A DNA stretch of 64,000 nucleotides, taken from JAZKBN01 sp040388605 (GTDB lineage: Bacteria > Bacteroidota > Bacteroidia > Cytophagales > Flexibacteraceae). Below, piece by piece: positions 24,780-32,627 of this stretch. Each line of letters opens with the position of its first letter. Positions within the stretch are counted from its first letter, which is position 1. The stretch spans positions 62,001 through 126,000 of the forward strand of contig JAZKBN010000005.1 in assembly GCA_040388605.1 (NCBI GenBank), in the 5' to 3' direction. Below the pieces are notes generated by a model. That model had not been told where the DNA came from. It saw only the letters and a list, made by a program, of their open reading frames with translations, and did no database searches. The position numbers and the translations under genes are program-made.

Positions 24780-27176
24780 TTATTCATACCGAAGGGCTTT
24801 TACCGGGTCGGCAATGGCGGCTCGGTAACCGTGAATACTAACAGTGAGCATGGCAATTGCAACGGCCGGTAAAGATGCCGCCAGGAACACCAGGGGTGAA
24901 AAAGGCCATTGGTAAGCAAAGCTTTCGAGCCAGCGCATACACAGGTACCATGCTGCCGGCATGGCAATTAAAATGCCTATGGCAACGGGCCTGATGAAAT
25001 CTGTACTCAGCATAAATACAATACGCCAAACAGGCGCTCCCATAATTTTCCTGATACCTATTTCCTTGGTTCGCTGCTCGGTACTGTAGCTGCTGAGGCC
25101 ATATAGCCCAAGGCATGCAACGGCAATGGTGAGGAAGCTGAAGAGCGCAAAGACAGTCAGCATTTTTTCCTCTGCGCGGTAGCGTTTGGCAAAGGCATCG
25201 TTCACAAAAGTGTACTCAAAGGGGAAACGCCTGCTATAGGTTTTCCATTTGCTTTCAATAAAGCTGATTGCTGCCGGTACATTATGAGGGTCTGCCTTCA
25301 CAATTAAATGGCTGGGAATGCGGCGCGTATGAAAAATGACCAAGGGGTCAATGGGGTTGTGCAGCGACTCATAATTGAAATCTTTTACTACGCCTATTAC
25401 TTTGCCTTTATAGCCAAGGCCGTTTTCCATTTGCACATCCAGCGGGTTTTTCCAGCCATACATGCGCACGGCTTCCTCGTTCACAAGGAAAGATGACGTG
25501 TCGTCGGATTGTTGATTCGGGAAAAAGTTACGGCCCTTGGTTATTTTAATGCCCAACAACTCAAGCGCATCATCATCTGCAGATATAAAGGGCATGGCGC
25601 GTTCTTCTTTTTTTCCGTCGTACTGCACAAAGGTGAGTATAGTGCCCAGATCATTGCCGGGTATTTGAGATATACCTGCAACGCCCTTAATACTTGGGTC
25701 CGATGCCAAATCTGCCTTAATTTCCTTTAATCGGTTGGTAAAGCTGCTGTCGGCCCCCGGTACGCGTATGGCCATAACTGCCTCTTTATTAAAGCCTATA
25801 TCCTTGGTTTTCATGTAATGCATTTGAGCAAATACTACCAAGGTGCATATCATCATGAACACCGACAAGGCAAATTGGGCTACTACCAAAGTTTTTCTTA
25901 CCGGTGCATGGCCTGTACCGGCCCCGTTGCCGGATTTTAAAGCGCTTGCCGGGCTGAAGCCGCTAAGCACAAAAGCCGGGTAGCTGCCTGCCAACAGGCC
26001 AACGCCTACAGTTACAAAAATCAGCAGGAGCAGGAAACCGGGGTTCAGCAGGTCTTGTTGGGTAAAATTCCTGTCGGTGAGGTTGTTAAAGGTTGGCAGC
26101 ATCAGCTCGGTAATGCAGAGCGAAAGCAAAACTGCTAAAAAGGTAATGAATACAGATTCAACAAGGAATTGAGTAATGAGCCCTGCCCGGCTTGCGCCGG
26201 CCGTTTTCCTGATTCCCACTTCCTTGCTCCGCCTTACAGATCTGCCTGTTGCCAGGTTCATATAGTTTATGCAGGCAATAAGCAAAATAATTACCGCTAC
26301 CGAGCTGAATATGAACAGGTAAAGCGGGTTGGTAATTTCAGCAAAATCATAATCGAGGTCGCCGCCGAGGTGTATTTCATTTAATGGCTGAAGGTAATAC
26401 CTGATGCCTGAGCTGCTGTTTTCCTGCTTCAGCCAGGGAATTACGTAATTGCTTACCACGGCGTCGAGCTTGGTTTGAAACCCGGTGGTGTCGGCATGGC
26501 GAAGCATTACGTAATTGGCCTGTGCTAAGTAGAACCAATCGTGCCGGAGCGCGTTGGCTGTATTGGCTTCAAGCGAGCTCATGCTCAGCAGGCTTGAAAT
26601 TCTCAGGTGCGAGCTGTGCTTTGGCGCAGAAATTACACCGGTAATTTTATAACCGGCCCGCGTGAATTTTACCGTTTTACCCAGCAGCCCCGTTTCAGTT
26701 CCGAATAGCATTTGTGCAATTTCAGAGCTTAATACAATGCTGTACGGTTCCTGCAAGGCTGTTTTAGGGTCGCCTTCAATAAAGTTGTGCTCAAATACCG
26801 AGAAGAAATTAGAATCTGCAAAATAGCTGTCGTCGAATTGAAATACGCGGTCTTCGATCCAAATGTTCTGCTTGTGAATGGGGAACAGGCGAATAGCTTC
26901 TTCCACCTCGGGGTAATCTTTTTTTAAGGTAGGGGCCAGCATAAAGGAGCTGGCAGCGGCGCGGTTTTCCTGGCCGGTACTGGTCAGCGTGCTCACTACC
27001 CTGAAAATGCGGTCGGCATTGGGTTGGTTACGGTCGTAATTCAGCTCGCCGGTTACCCATATAAAAATGAGGAGGCAACAGCTTATACCCAGGGCAAGAC
27101 CAAGAATGTTAATGCCGGCCACCACCTTATCGCGCATAAAGGTGCGCGTGGCCATAATGAAGTAGTACTTTAACAT
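24780..27176 (-). CDS. FtsX-type ABC transporter permease
   Basis: The 798-residue protein has two MacB/FtsX halves. The N-terminus FIMATRTFMRDKVVAGINILGLALG is typical of the large permease family of Bacteroidota. A MacB-like periplasmic domain is followed by FtsX helices (INYMNLATGRSVRRSKEVGI), and a second copy ends with STEQRTKEIGIRKIMGAPVW and DPVKALRYE. These proteins couple cytosolic ATP hydrolysis to mechanical work on exported lipoproteins, peptides or toxic compounds. It is the last gene of a minus-strand operon of adaptor, ATPase and permease. An intercistronic hairpin at 27221-27242 separates it from the ATPase gene. The substrate is unknown. Confidence 0.92.
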   Translation of the reverse strand: MLKYYFIMATRTFMRDKVVAGINILGLALGISCCLLIFIWVTGELNYDRNQPNADRIFRVVSTLTSTGQENRAAASSFMLAPTLKKDYPEVEEAIRLFPIHKQNIWIEDRVFQFDDSYFADSNFFSVFEHNFIEGDPKTALQEPYSIVLSSEIAQMLFGTETGLLGKTVKFTRAGYKITGVISAPKHSSHLRISSLLSMSSLEANTANALRHDWFYLAQANYVMLRHADTTGFQTKLDAVVSNYVIPWLKQENSSSGIRYYLQPLNEIHLGGDLDYDFAEITNPLYLFIFSSVAVIILLIACINYMNLATGRSVRRSKEVGIRKTAGASRAGLITQFLVESVFITFLAVLLSLCITELMLPTFNNLTDRNFTQQDLLNPGFLLLLIFVTVGVGLLAGSYPAFVLSGFSPASALKSGNGAGTGHAPVRKTLVVAQFALSVFMMICTLVVFAQMHYMKTKDIGFNKEAVMAIRVPGADSSFTNRLKEIKADLASDPSIKGVAGISQIPGNDLGTILTFVQYDGKKEERAMPFISADDDALELLGIKITKGRNFFPNQQSDDTSSFLVNEEAVRMYGWKNPLDVQMENGLGYKGKVIGVVKDFNYESLHNPIDPLVIFHTRRIPSHLIVKADPHNVPAAISFIESKWKTYSRRFPFEYTFVNDAFAKRYRAEEKMLTVFALFSFLTIAVACLGLYGLSSYSTEQRTKEIGIRKIMGAPVWRIVFMLSTDFIRPVAIGILIAMPAAWYLCMRWLESFAYQWPFSPLVFLAASLPAVAIAMLTVSIHGYRAAIADPVKALRYE

Positions 27177-27220
27177 ATTGCTTTAGCCTTTGCCTGTATT
27201 GCTGAAATAGTTTCAATGGC

Positions 27221-27242
27221 GACCGATTAGCTGTAATCGGTC
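27221..27242 (-). promoter_or_regulatory. Intercistronic hairpin in the ABC operon
   Basis: GACCGATTA and TAATCGGTC form a perfect 9-bp stem with a 4-base loop. It lies in the 111-base gap between the ATPase and permease genes. There is no T-tract on the minus strand, so it is more likely an mRNA-stability or processing element than a terminator. Confidence 0.5.
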
Positions 27243-27287
27243 AGTATTTATTTGTCGGTGGCGGAATATATAATATTGTGCAAAGCC

Positions 27288-27983
27288 TTAAACAGCAGTC
27301 GCCACCGGTTTGTAGTTTTCCGAAACCACCTGCCCGTCGAAAAGGTGAACGGTGCGGTGGGCATAGCGGGCATGTTCGGGGCTGTGGGTGACCATGAGAA
27401 CAGTGGTGCCGGTTTCGTGGAGGTCGGTGAGCAGGCGCATTACTTCTTCGCCGTTTTTGCTGTCGAGGTTGCCGGTTGGCTCATCGGCCAAAATAAGTGT
27501 GGGGCGAATAACAAGGGCGCGGCAAACAGCCACCCTTTGCTGTTGCCCGCCGCTCAGCTGTTGAGGGAAGTGTTTGGCCCGGTGGGCAATACCTGTATCT
27601 TCCAAAACCTTATCTACACGCTGCCTGCGTTCGGCGCTGCTGAGGCCAAGGTATAGGAGCGGGAGCTCAATGTTTTCGCGCACGGTAAGCTCATCTATCA
27701 GGTTAAAGCTCTGGAAAATGAAACCGATGTTTGATTTACGCATTTCGGCTTTACGTTTTTCGTTCAGCTTGCCGGTTTCCTGCCCCATGAACCAATATTC
27801 GCCGGTGCTGGCTGTATCGAGCAGGCCTATTACATTCAGCAAAGTGCTTTTTCCGCAACCCGAAGGGCCCATTATAGCCACAAACTCGCCCGAAGCAATT
27901 TCAAGGTTTATACCCGCTAAAGAAGTGGTTTCAATCTCATCTGTACGGTAAACTTTTCTTAAATTTTGAGTGCGTATCAGCAT
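27288..27983 (-). CDS. ABC transporter ATP-binding protein (LolD/MacB type)
   Basis: The 231-residue ATPase has Walker A GPSGCGKST (39-47), the Q-loop in FIFQSFNLI, the signature LSGGQQQRV, Walker B LILADEPTGNLDS and the switch histidine in LMVTHSPEHARY. The sequence clusters with LolD/MacB/FtsE ATPases that drive MacB-type permeases. It is the second gene of the minus-strand operon, 71 bases after the adaptor gene and 111 before the permease gene. It is the only such ATPase in the window, so it might also serve the permease at 8115-9461, which has no ATPase of its own. That second role is a guess. Confidence 0.95.
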   Translation of the reverse strand: MLIRTQNLRKVYRTDEIETTSLAGINLEIASGEFVAIMGPSGCGKSTLLNVIGLLDTASTGEYWFMGQETGKLNEKRKAEMRKSNIGFIFQSFNLIDELTVRENIELPLLYLGLSSAERRQRVDKVLEDTGIAHRAKHFPQQLSGGQQQRVAVCRALVIRPTLILADEPTGNLDSKNGEEVMRLLTDLHETGTTVLMVTHSPEHARYAHRTVHLFDGQVVSENYKPVATAV

Positions 27984-28054
27984 GTTTATTATTGCTTTAC
28001 GATATGGTATTTATGTTTTGTATCCCATGCGAACCCGCCGGAAAAATAAAGCGC

Positions 28055-29302
28055 CTATTCCAAAACCAGTTCAGCCGCGTTTCCGAAAGTGGAATAGCTG
28101 CTTGTTATTACTTTGTCGCCGGGCTTAAGACCTTCTTTTATTTCCACATAATCAGGATTTTGACGACCAAGCTTAATGCTTACAGGCCTTGCAATACCGT
28201 CATCATCTATTTTGAATACATGGTAGCCGCCGGTACTTTGCTCATAACCTCCGCGTGGAATAAGAAGTGCTGTTGATTTTTCGCTGAGAGCCAGCTTTAT
28301 CGGCAGGCTTTGGCCGCGATGCAGGTTTCCGGGCACTTTACCTGTTAATTCCAAATCGGCCTGGAAACGGCCGCCGCTTACCTGGGAGAATATTTTTTTC
28401 ACCCTTAGGGTATATAATTCGCCATTGCTTTCGTAGCTGCCTTCAAGGTCGGGGAAAACACGGGTAATATAATGTTCATCTATACTTGCCCGTACTTTAA
28501 AGCCGGCGTCGGCATCCATTTGGCCCAGGCGCTGGCCCCTGTTCAAGGCTTCGCCAATTTCAACGGGCAGGCCGCTCAGCCTGCCGCTTAATGGTGCTTT
28601 AACCAGCAGGTCGCCTGTTTTCTCACGCATCAGTTCAAGGTTGCCCCGCAGCCTCACAACCGATTCTTCCATCTGCTTAATTTGCAAAATGGTGGTAACG
28701 GAATCCTGGTGAATGGTCTGCTCGGTAAGCTTCTTTTTCTTTAATTGGTACTCGTAATTATTCTTTGCCTGGAAAAACTCCTGTTCAGATATTACCTTGT
28801 TATCAAACAGGTTTTTGTTAAGCTTATAAAGGCGCTCGGCTTCCAGGAGGGCAAAGCTGACATCAGCAAGGCGGTTTTGAAGGGTTATGCGGTTTTGCTC
28901 AATGGTTATACGCGTGTTTTGCAGGTTATTCAGCAGGTCGAACAGCGCTGTTTCGCGGTTCATGAGGTCAATACGCAAATCTGTATTACCCAGTCTGAGA
29001 ATGGGATCACCTTGTTTTAAGATTGCCCCGTCTTCAACAAAAAGCTCTTCCACGCGGCCGCTTTCACGGGCGTCAATATAAACCGTGTGGGCCGGCAAAA
29101 CGCTTCCGTCAACGGGTATGTATTCCCTGAAAGGGCCAATTGCGACCGTACTGATTACCAGGTTTTTACTTTTTACCCTAAGCCTCTGCCCGCCCGACCC
29201 GGCAAATACAACCGCGCCCGCAAGCACAAACAGGCCGGCAACTGCCAACGCAGCAAGTACGCGTTTAATGGTTATGGCTTTCTTTTTAATCGGGGTATCC
29301 AA
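28055..29302 (-). CDS. Efflux adaptor protein (HlyD family), TTG start
   Basis: The 415-residue adaptor starts with TTG at 29302: the frame is closed by a stop ten codons upstream and has no earlier ATG, and the signal-anchor helix (KRVLAALAVAGLFVLAGAVVF) follows at about 14-33. Next come a lipoyl-like part (VEELFVEDGAILKQGDPILRL), a long coiled-coil hairpin with Q, N, E and R repeats (about 115-235), and the beta-barrel and membrane-proximal part (EIGEALNRGQRLG, VEIKEGLKPGDKVITSSYS). It connects the FtsX permease to an outer-membrane channel. No TolC gene is in this operon. It opens the minus-strand export operon and faces the regulatory region at 29.3-29.8 kb. Confidence 0.88.
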   Translation of the reverse strand: MDTPIKKKAITIKRVLAALAVAGLFVLAGAVVFAGSGGQRLRVKSKNLVISTVAIGPFREYIPVDGSVLPAHTVYIDARESGRVEELFVEDGAILKQGDPILRLGNTDLRIDLMNRETALFDLLNNLQNTRITIEQNRITLQNRLADVSFALLEAERLYKLNKNLFDNKVISEQEFFQAKNNYEYQLKKKKLTEQTIHQDSVTTILQIKQMEESVVRLRGNLELMREKTGDLLVKAPLSGRLSGLPVEIGEALNRGQRLGQMDADAGFKVRASIDEHYITRVFPDLEGSYESNGELYTLRVKKIFSQVSGGRFQADLELTGKVPGNLHRGQSLPIKLALSEKSTALLIPRGGYEQSTGGYHVFKIDDDGIARPVSIKLGRQNPDYVEIKEGLKPGDKVITSSYSTFGNAAELVLE

Positions 29303-29657
29303 TTCTGAATTGCTTTTTGTTGTATGATTTTTCTACTGAACCGAAAATTTAAGATTTAAGACCCGGTTTTCATCGGTTTTATTGACAGGTGGTTAAAAAC
29401 CCGCATTTTTTGTTTCGCCTTTCATTTCATTCGGTGTAAATAAACCGGCACACAAAGCCTATACCTGTAAACACTGTTATTAAAAGGCTTATGGGTAATC
29501 GCTCTGTGCGTTTTATTGCATATAAGCAGGTTCTGTTTGTATTAAATATCAAACACGCTAAGCGGCATTTTATATGTTAATAATATGCTAACTAAGGCCA
29601 TACCGAATGTTTAAGTTGTTGATTATTAGTGTTTTAATTATGTTAACATACCGGGCA

Positions 29658-29695
29658 TGTTCGGCACCGGACAAAAAAGTGTCCGGTGCCGAACA
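29658..29695. promoter_or_regulatory. Paired palindrome, candidate NtrC-type enhancer
   Basis: TGTTCGGCACCGGACA (29658-29673) and its exact reverse complement (29680-29695) flank a 6-base AAAAAG spacer, a 16-bp perfect inverted repeat. Each arm is itself palindromic at 12 of 16 positions, so the arms can also be read as two similar binding sites. Their centres are 22 bp apart, about two turns of DNA. It lies 127 bases before the start of the gene at 29822. Such an arrangement fits a dimer-of-dimers enhancer site for an NtrC-family activator, like that encoded at 31131. Alternatives are a REP-like hairpin or a terminator; the few T residues after it argue against a terminator. Confidence 0.5.
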
Positions 29696-29761
29696 CTTTT
29701 ATACGTTGTGCATATTATAGTGTTATGTATAACATGCTGATTAATAGTTTATTAACTGCTT

Positions 29762-29777
29762 TGGCATCTCGTTTGGA
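29762..29777 (+). promoter_or_regulatory. Weak sigma-54-like -24/-12 motif
   Basis: TGGCATCTCGTTTGGA has the GG of the -24 element and correct 10-base spacing, but -12 reads GG where GC is expected. It lies about 98 bases after the centre of the paired palindrome and 45 before the ATG at 29822, distances that suit an enhancer-driven promoter. A second near-match at 29785-29798 has the GC but only 9 bases of spacing. Confidence 0.25.
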
Positions 29778-29821
29778 ATATACCTGGCACAACCGAGCAT
29801 AACCACCGGCACAACCCAACT

Positions 29822-30190
29822 ATGAAACTTACAATGAAAAACCCCGCCAATATTGCCGCTGCAGTAATAGTATTGCTTGTATTCATTTTACAGGCAGGCA
29901 TTGCCTTCGGCAAAAGCAATAAAGTTTACACAGCTGTATCTGTAAGCGCAAAATACGACACAATTTTCCGCTCACGTGAAGAATTCCTGAGAACCCCTGT
30001 AAGGTCTGGCTATAAATCAACAGACCCTGCAGATATCCGCAGGTCATTCAGGCCGCTGCCCGGCCCTGCATATATTAAACCCGGCAAAAACAAATACAAT
30101 CTTGAGCCTTTTGCCAAGGCCCGTGAAACTAAAGAGGAACAACTGCCGGTATTGCGTTTGTTCAGCCCCGGCAGCTTCCTCAGGAGCTGA
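29822..30190 (+). CDS. Small exported protein, function unknown
   Basis: The product has 122 residues. A hydrophobic segment AAAVIVLLVFILQAGIAF at about 12-29 acts as a signal peptide, probably cleaved near FGKS; a start at the second ATG (codon 5) is also possible. The mature part is basic and rich in R, S, P and G (EEFLRTPVRSGYKSTDPADI, RRSFRPLPGPAYIKPGKNKY), with no known domain. It lies directly after the candidate enhancer and sigma-54-like motif and is followed by a hairpin. It could be the regulated target of the two-component system downstream, perhaps an envelope-stress peptide, but this rests only on position. Confidence 0.6.
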   Translation: MKLTMKNPANIAAAVIVLLVFILQAGIAFGKSNKVYTAVSVSAKYDTIFRSREEFLRTPVRSGYKSTDPADIRRSFRPLPGPAYIKPGKNKYNLEPFAKARETKEEQLPVLRLFSPGSFLRS

Positions 30191-30240
30191 GCCAATACTC
30201 CGCAGCATTTCCCTATGCTGCTATGGTGTCGGCCTTTTAC

Positions 30241-30267
30241 AACCCGGACCTGCCGGAGGTCCGGGTT
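30241..30267 (+). terminator. Strong hairpin after the small exported protein
   Basis: AACCCGGACCT pairs perfectly with AGGTCCGGGTT (11 bp) around GCCGG, followed by TTGTATAT. It is a likely terminator with a short T-run, 51 bases after the stop codon. Confidence 0.65.
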
Positions 30268-30308
30268 TGTATATCAAAAACCTTTAAACCGTATTAATAC
30301 ACATTACC

Positions 30309-30683
30309 ATGTTAAAGACCCATACTCCTGATTTTCGACCCGATTTGGCCGGGCCTATGCGCGTTCTGGTGCGCGAAGATTCAAACTACAGGTTTATAGA
30401 CCTTAACGAGGTAAGCTTTTTTGAATTTTCGGGCCGAAGCCTCAGTATTTGGTATGCAGGCCGTCGCCTCAGGCTTTCGGGCAGCTATACAGGCCTGGAG
30501 CAAAGGCTCGATGCCCGGCGTTTTTTTCGTATCAGCAAAACCTGCATTATCAACCTAAGCCATGTTACCGATGTTGATTTAAACCCCGGCGGACGCCTGA
30601 ACATGCGCATCAAAAACTGCGATCACAAGCTGCCTGCTTCTGCGGAACACAGCAAAATTTTCATGACTGAACTTAGCCTTTGA
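30309..30683 (+). CDS. Stand-alone LytTR DNA-binding protein
   Basis: The 124-residue protein consists almost only of a LytTR domain: MRVLVREDSNYRFIDLNEVSFFEF, the usual RFFRISKTCIINLSHV block, and a beta-rich end. LytTR domains bind DNA direct repeats and are normally attached to a response-regulator receiver domain. Here the receiver is missing: only about 15 residues precede the domain. It could be regulated by its level or by a partner protein. It lies between the small exported protein and the NtrC-type regulator on the same strand, but hairpins on both sides suggest a separate transcript. Confidence 0.88.
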   Translation: MLKTHTPDFRPDLAGPMRVLVREDSNYRFIDLNEVSFFEFSGRSLSIWYAGRRLRLSGSYTGLEQRLDARRFFRISKTCIINLSHVTDVDLNPGGRLNMRIKNCDHKLPASAEHSKIFMTELSL

Positions 30684-30722
30684 GCTTTCAAATAATATTG
30701 ATACAAAATTCTCGTTTTTTTC

Positions 30723-30748
30723 TTACCTGCCCCGGAATCGGCAGGTAA
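30723..30748. repeat. Hairpin of unknown role
   Basis: TTACCTGCC pairs with GGCAGGTAA (9 bp) around an 8-base loop, 40 bases after the LytTR stop. A T-run lies before rather than after it on the plus strand, so it does not look like a terminator for that gene. Confidence 0.4.
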
Positions 30749-30812
30749 AGAGATTAGCCTGAAAACAGTACCGAAACAATCTCTTTAAAATGGAATATTA
30801 GTTAGTGAAAGC

Positions 30813-30839
30813 CCGGCAGTTCTACTGCCGGTTTTTTTT
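30813..30839 (+). terminator. Rho-independent terminator after the LytTR gene
   Basis: CCGGCAGT pairs with ACTGCCGG around TCT and is followed by eight T residues. It is the strongest terminator in the 447-base gap at 30684-31130; I see no gene in the rest of that gap. Confidence 0.85.
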
Positions 30840-31130
30840 CGGGATTTTATAGCCACGTTTAAATACTCGCCTCCCGGTTTGTCCTGCTTCTTTCACATGC
30901 ATGGCGGGTGTTTCAGAATTACCTGATTCTGTGGCCTTACGAATATTTGCATCTTAAAAAGTTAATATAGTGCATGGTTATTGCCTCCCTAATTTTAAAC
31001 CGGCAGGCAGGGAACCATAAATGAATAAAAAGCGCCGGTTAACACATAGTTTTTACCTGCCATACAGCAGCCCCTTGCATTCCGGCCAAGGCTTTCACAT
31101 TTTTAGGTCTGAAAGCTGCTTATAGTTCAA

Positions 31131-32519
31131 ATGCATTTAAAAAACGCTTCCGTATTAGCCGTCGACGACGATGAGGATGTACTCTTGGCCCTGCGCATTT
31201 TGCTCAGGCCATTGGTACGTGAAGTGATTACCGAACGAAACCCTGACAGGCTGCCCGCCCTGCTTTCAAAATCGGCATTTGATATTATTCTGCTCGATAT
31301 GAATTACAAAAGCCACCTCAATACGGGCAATGAGGGCTTTTTCTGGCTTAAGAAAATACAGGACCGTGTGCCCGGCGCATGCGTAATAATGATTACCGCT
31401 TACGGCGATGTGGAGCTTGCTGTCCGAAGCCTGAAGGAAGGTGCTTCTGATTTTGTGCTTAAGCCATGGCACAATGCCAAATTGCTTGAAACCCTTGAGG
31501 AAGCCTGCGAACGCAAAGCCATTAAGGCCGGCACAGCAAAACCCAAAGCAACCAAACCCGGCAAATCCGACAATTCCCCTGACCGCATCCTGGGCCGTTC
31601 AGAACCTGTGCGGGAAGTCATGTTCAGGATAGATAAGGTAGCTCCTACCGATGCCAATGTGCTTATTCTCGGTGAAAACGGTACGGGGAAAGAGCTGGCT
31701 GCCCGCGCCCTGCATGCCCGCTCACTCCGCGCCGACAAGCCTTTCATCAGTGTAGACGTTGGTTCTTTAAGCGATACATTATTTGAAAGCGAGCTTTTCG
31801 GTCATAAAAAAGGAGCTTTTACCGATGCCCGTGAAGAACGCACCGGCCGAATAGAGGCTGCCCACGGCGGCACATTGTTCCTTGATGAAATAGGCAACAT
31901 TGGCATGGCTCAGCAAATGAAACTGTTAACTGTTTTGCAAACAAGGCAGGTAACGCCCCTGGGGTCTAACAAAGCTGTTCCGGTAGATATTCGCCTGATT
32001 AGCGCCACCAATATGCCCCTGTATGAAATGGCCGCCCAAAACCGTTTCCGGACAGACTTGATTTACCGAATAAATACCGTAGAGCTTTCCCTGCCCCCGC
32101 TCAGGAAGCGCACCGAAGACATACCCCTGCTTGCCGAACATTTCCTGGCCGTTTTTGCTGAAAAATACCGACGTCCGGTTATGAACCTTTCAGCCGAGGC
32201 TTTAAAAAGATTGCAGGCCTATTCATGGCCCGGCAATATTCGCGAGCTTCAGAATGCTATTGAAAGGGCCCTCATTATGGCTGACGGAGAGGTGCTGCAG
32301 GCCACCGATTTCTCATTAGGCGCAAACCGACCGGAAAGCCACGATATACACACTGATAAGCCGGCGCCGGGTGATGAAGATAACAGTCTTGCCGAACTCG
32401 AGCGCAGCGCCATTGCCCGTGTTGTAGATAAGCATAACGGAAATATAAGCCGTGCCGCCCGCGAATTGGGCCTTACCCGTGCTGCACTATACCGTCGCCT
32501 TGATAAGTACGATATTTAA
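31131..32519 (+). CDS. NtrC-family sigma-54-dependent response regulator
   Basis: The 462-residue protein has three domains. The receiver (1-125) has acidic D12-D14, phospho-acceptor D56 in DIILLD and K111. The AAA+ sigma-54-interaction domain (about 150-390) has Walker A GENGTGK (181-187), Walker B LFLDEIGN (249-256), and the sigma-contacting loop as GAFTDA (228-233) instead of GAFTGA. The Fis-type helix-turn-helix at the end reads NISRAARELGLTRAALYRRL. It activates sigma-54 promoters from distant enhancers when phosphorylated. The histidine kinase gene follows 108 bases later, so they form a two-component system. The paired palindrome at 29658 is a plausible binding site. Confidence 0.95.
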   Translation: MHLKNASVLAVDDDEDVLLALRILLRPLVREVITERNPDRLPALLSKSAFDIILLDMNYKSHLNTGNEGFFWLKKIQDRVPGACVIMITAYGDVELAVRSLKEGASDFVLKPWHNAKLLETLEEACERKAIKAGTAKPKATKPGKSDNSPDRILGRSEPVREVMFRIDKVAPTDANVLILGENGTGKELAARALHARSLRADKPFISVDVGSLSDTLFESELFGHKKGAFTDAREERTGRIEAAHGGTLFLDEIGNIGMAQQMKLLTVLQTRQVTPLGSNKAVPVDIRLISATNMPLYEMAAQNRFRTDLIYRINTVELSLPPLRKRTEDIPLLAEHFLAVFAEKYRRPVMNLSAEALKRLQAYSWPGNIRELQNAIERALIMADGEVLQATDFSLGANRPESHDIHTDKPAPGDEDNSLAELERSAIARVVDKHNGNISRAARELGLTRAALYRRLDKYDI

Positions 32520-32627
32520 ATTCCCGGAAGCGTGATTTATTAATATATACTGCTTCGTTCCTTTTCAATTATTACGGGGATTAAGGCTCCTGAATTAATA
32601 CACCCCTTATTTACAAAGCTTCAACAC

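Larger units (their letters stand above)
29303..29821. other. Regulatory intergenic region (519 bp)
   Basis: This AT-rich gap separates the divergent export operon (minus) from the small exported protein gene (plus). It holds the paired palindrome at 29658-29695 and a sigma-54-like motif at 29762-29777. I see no convincing TAnnTTTG element for either gene. Confidence 0.6.

Noticed and set aside
29658..29705. Paired palindrome read as a Rho-independent terminator
   Set aside because: The stem is strong, but only CTTTTAT follows and the nearest upstream plus-strand gene is far away, so a binding site fits better.
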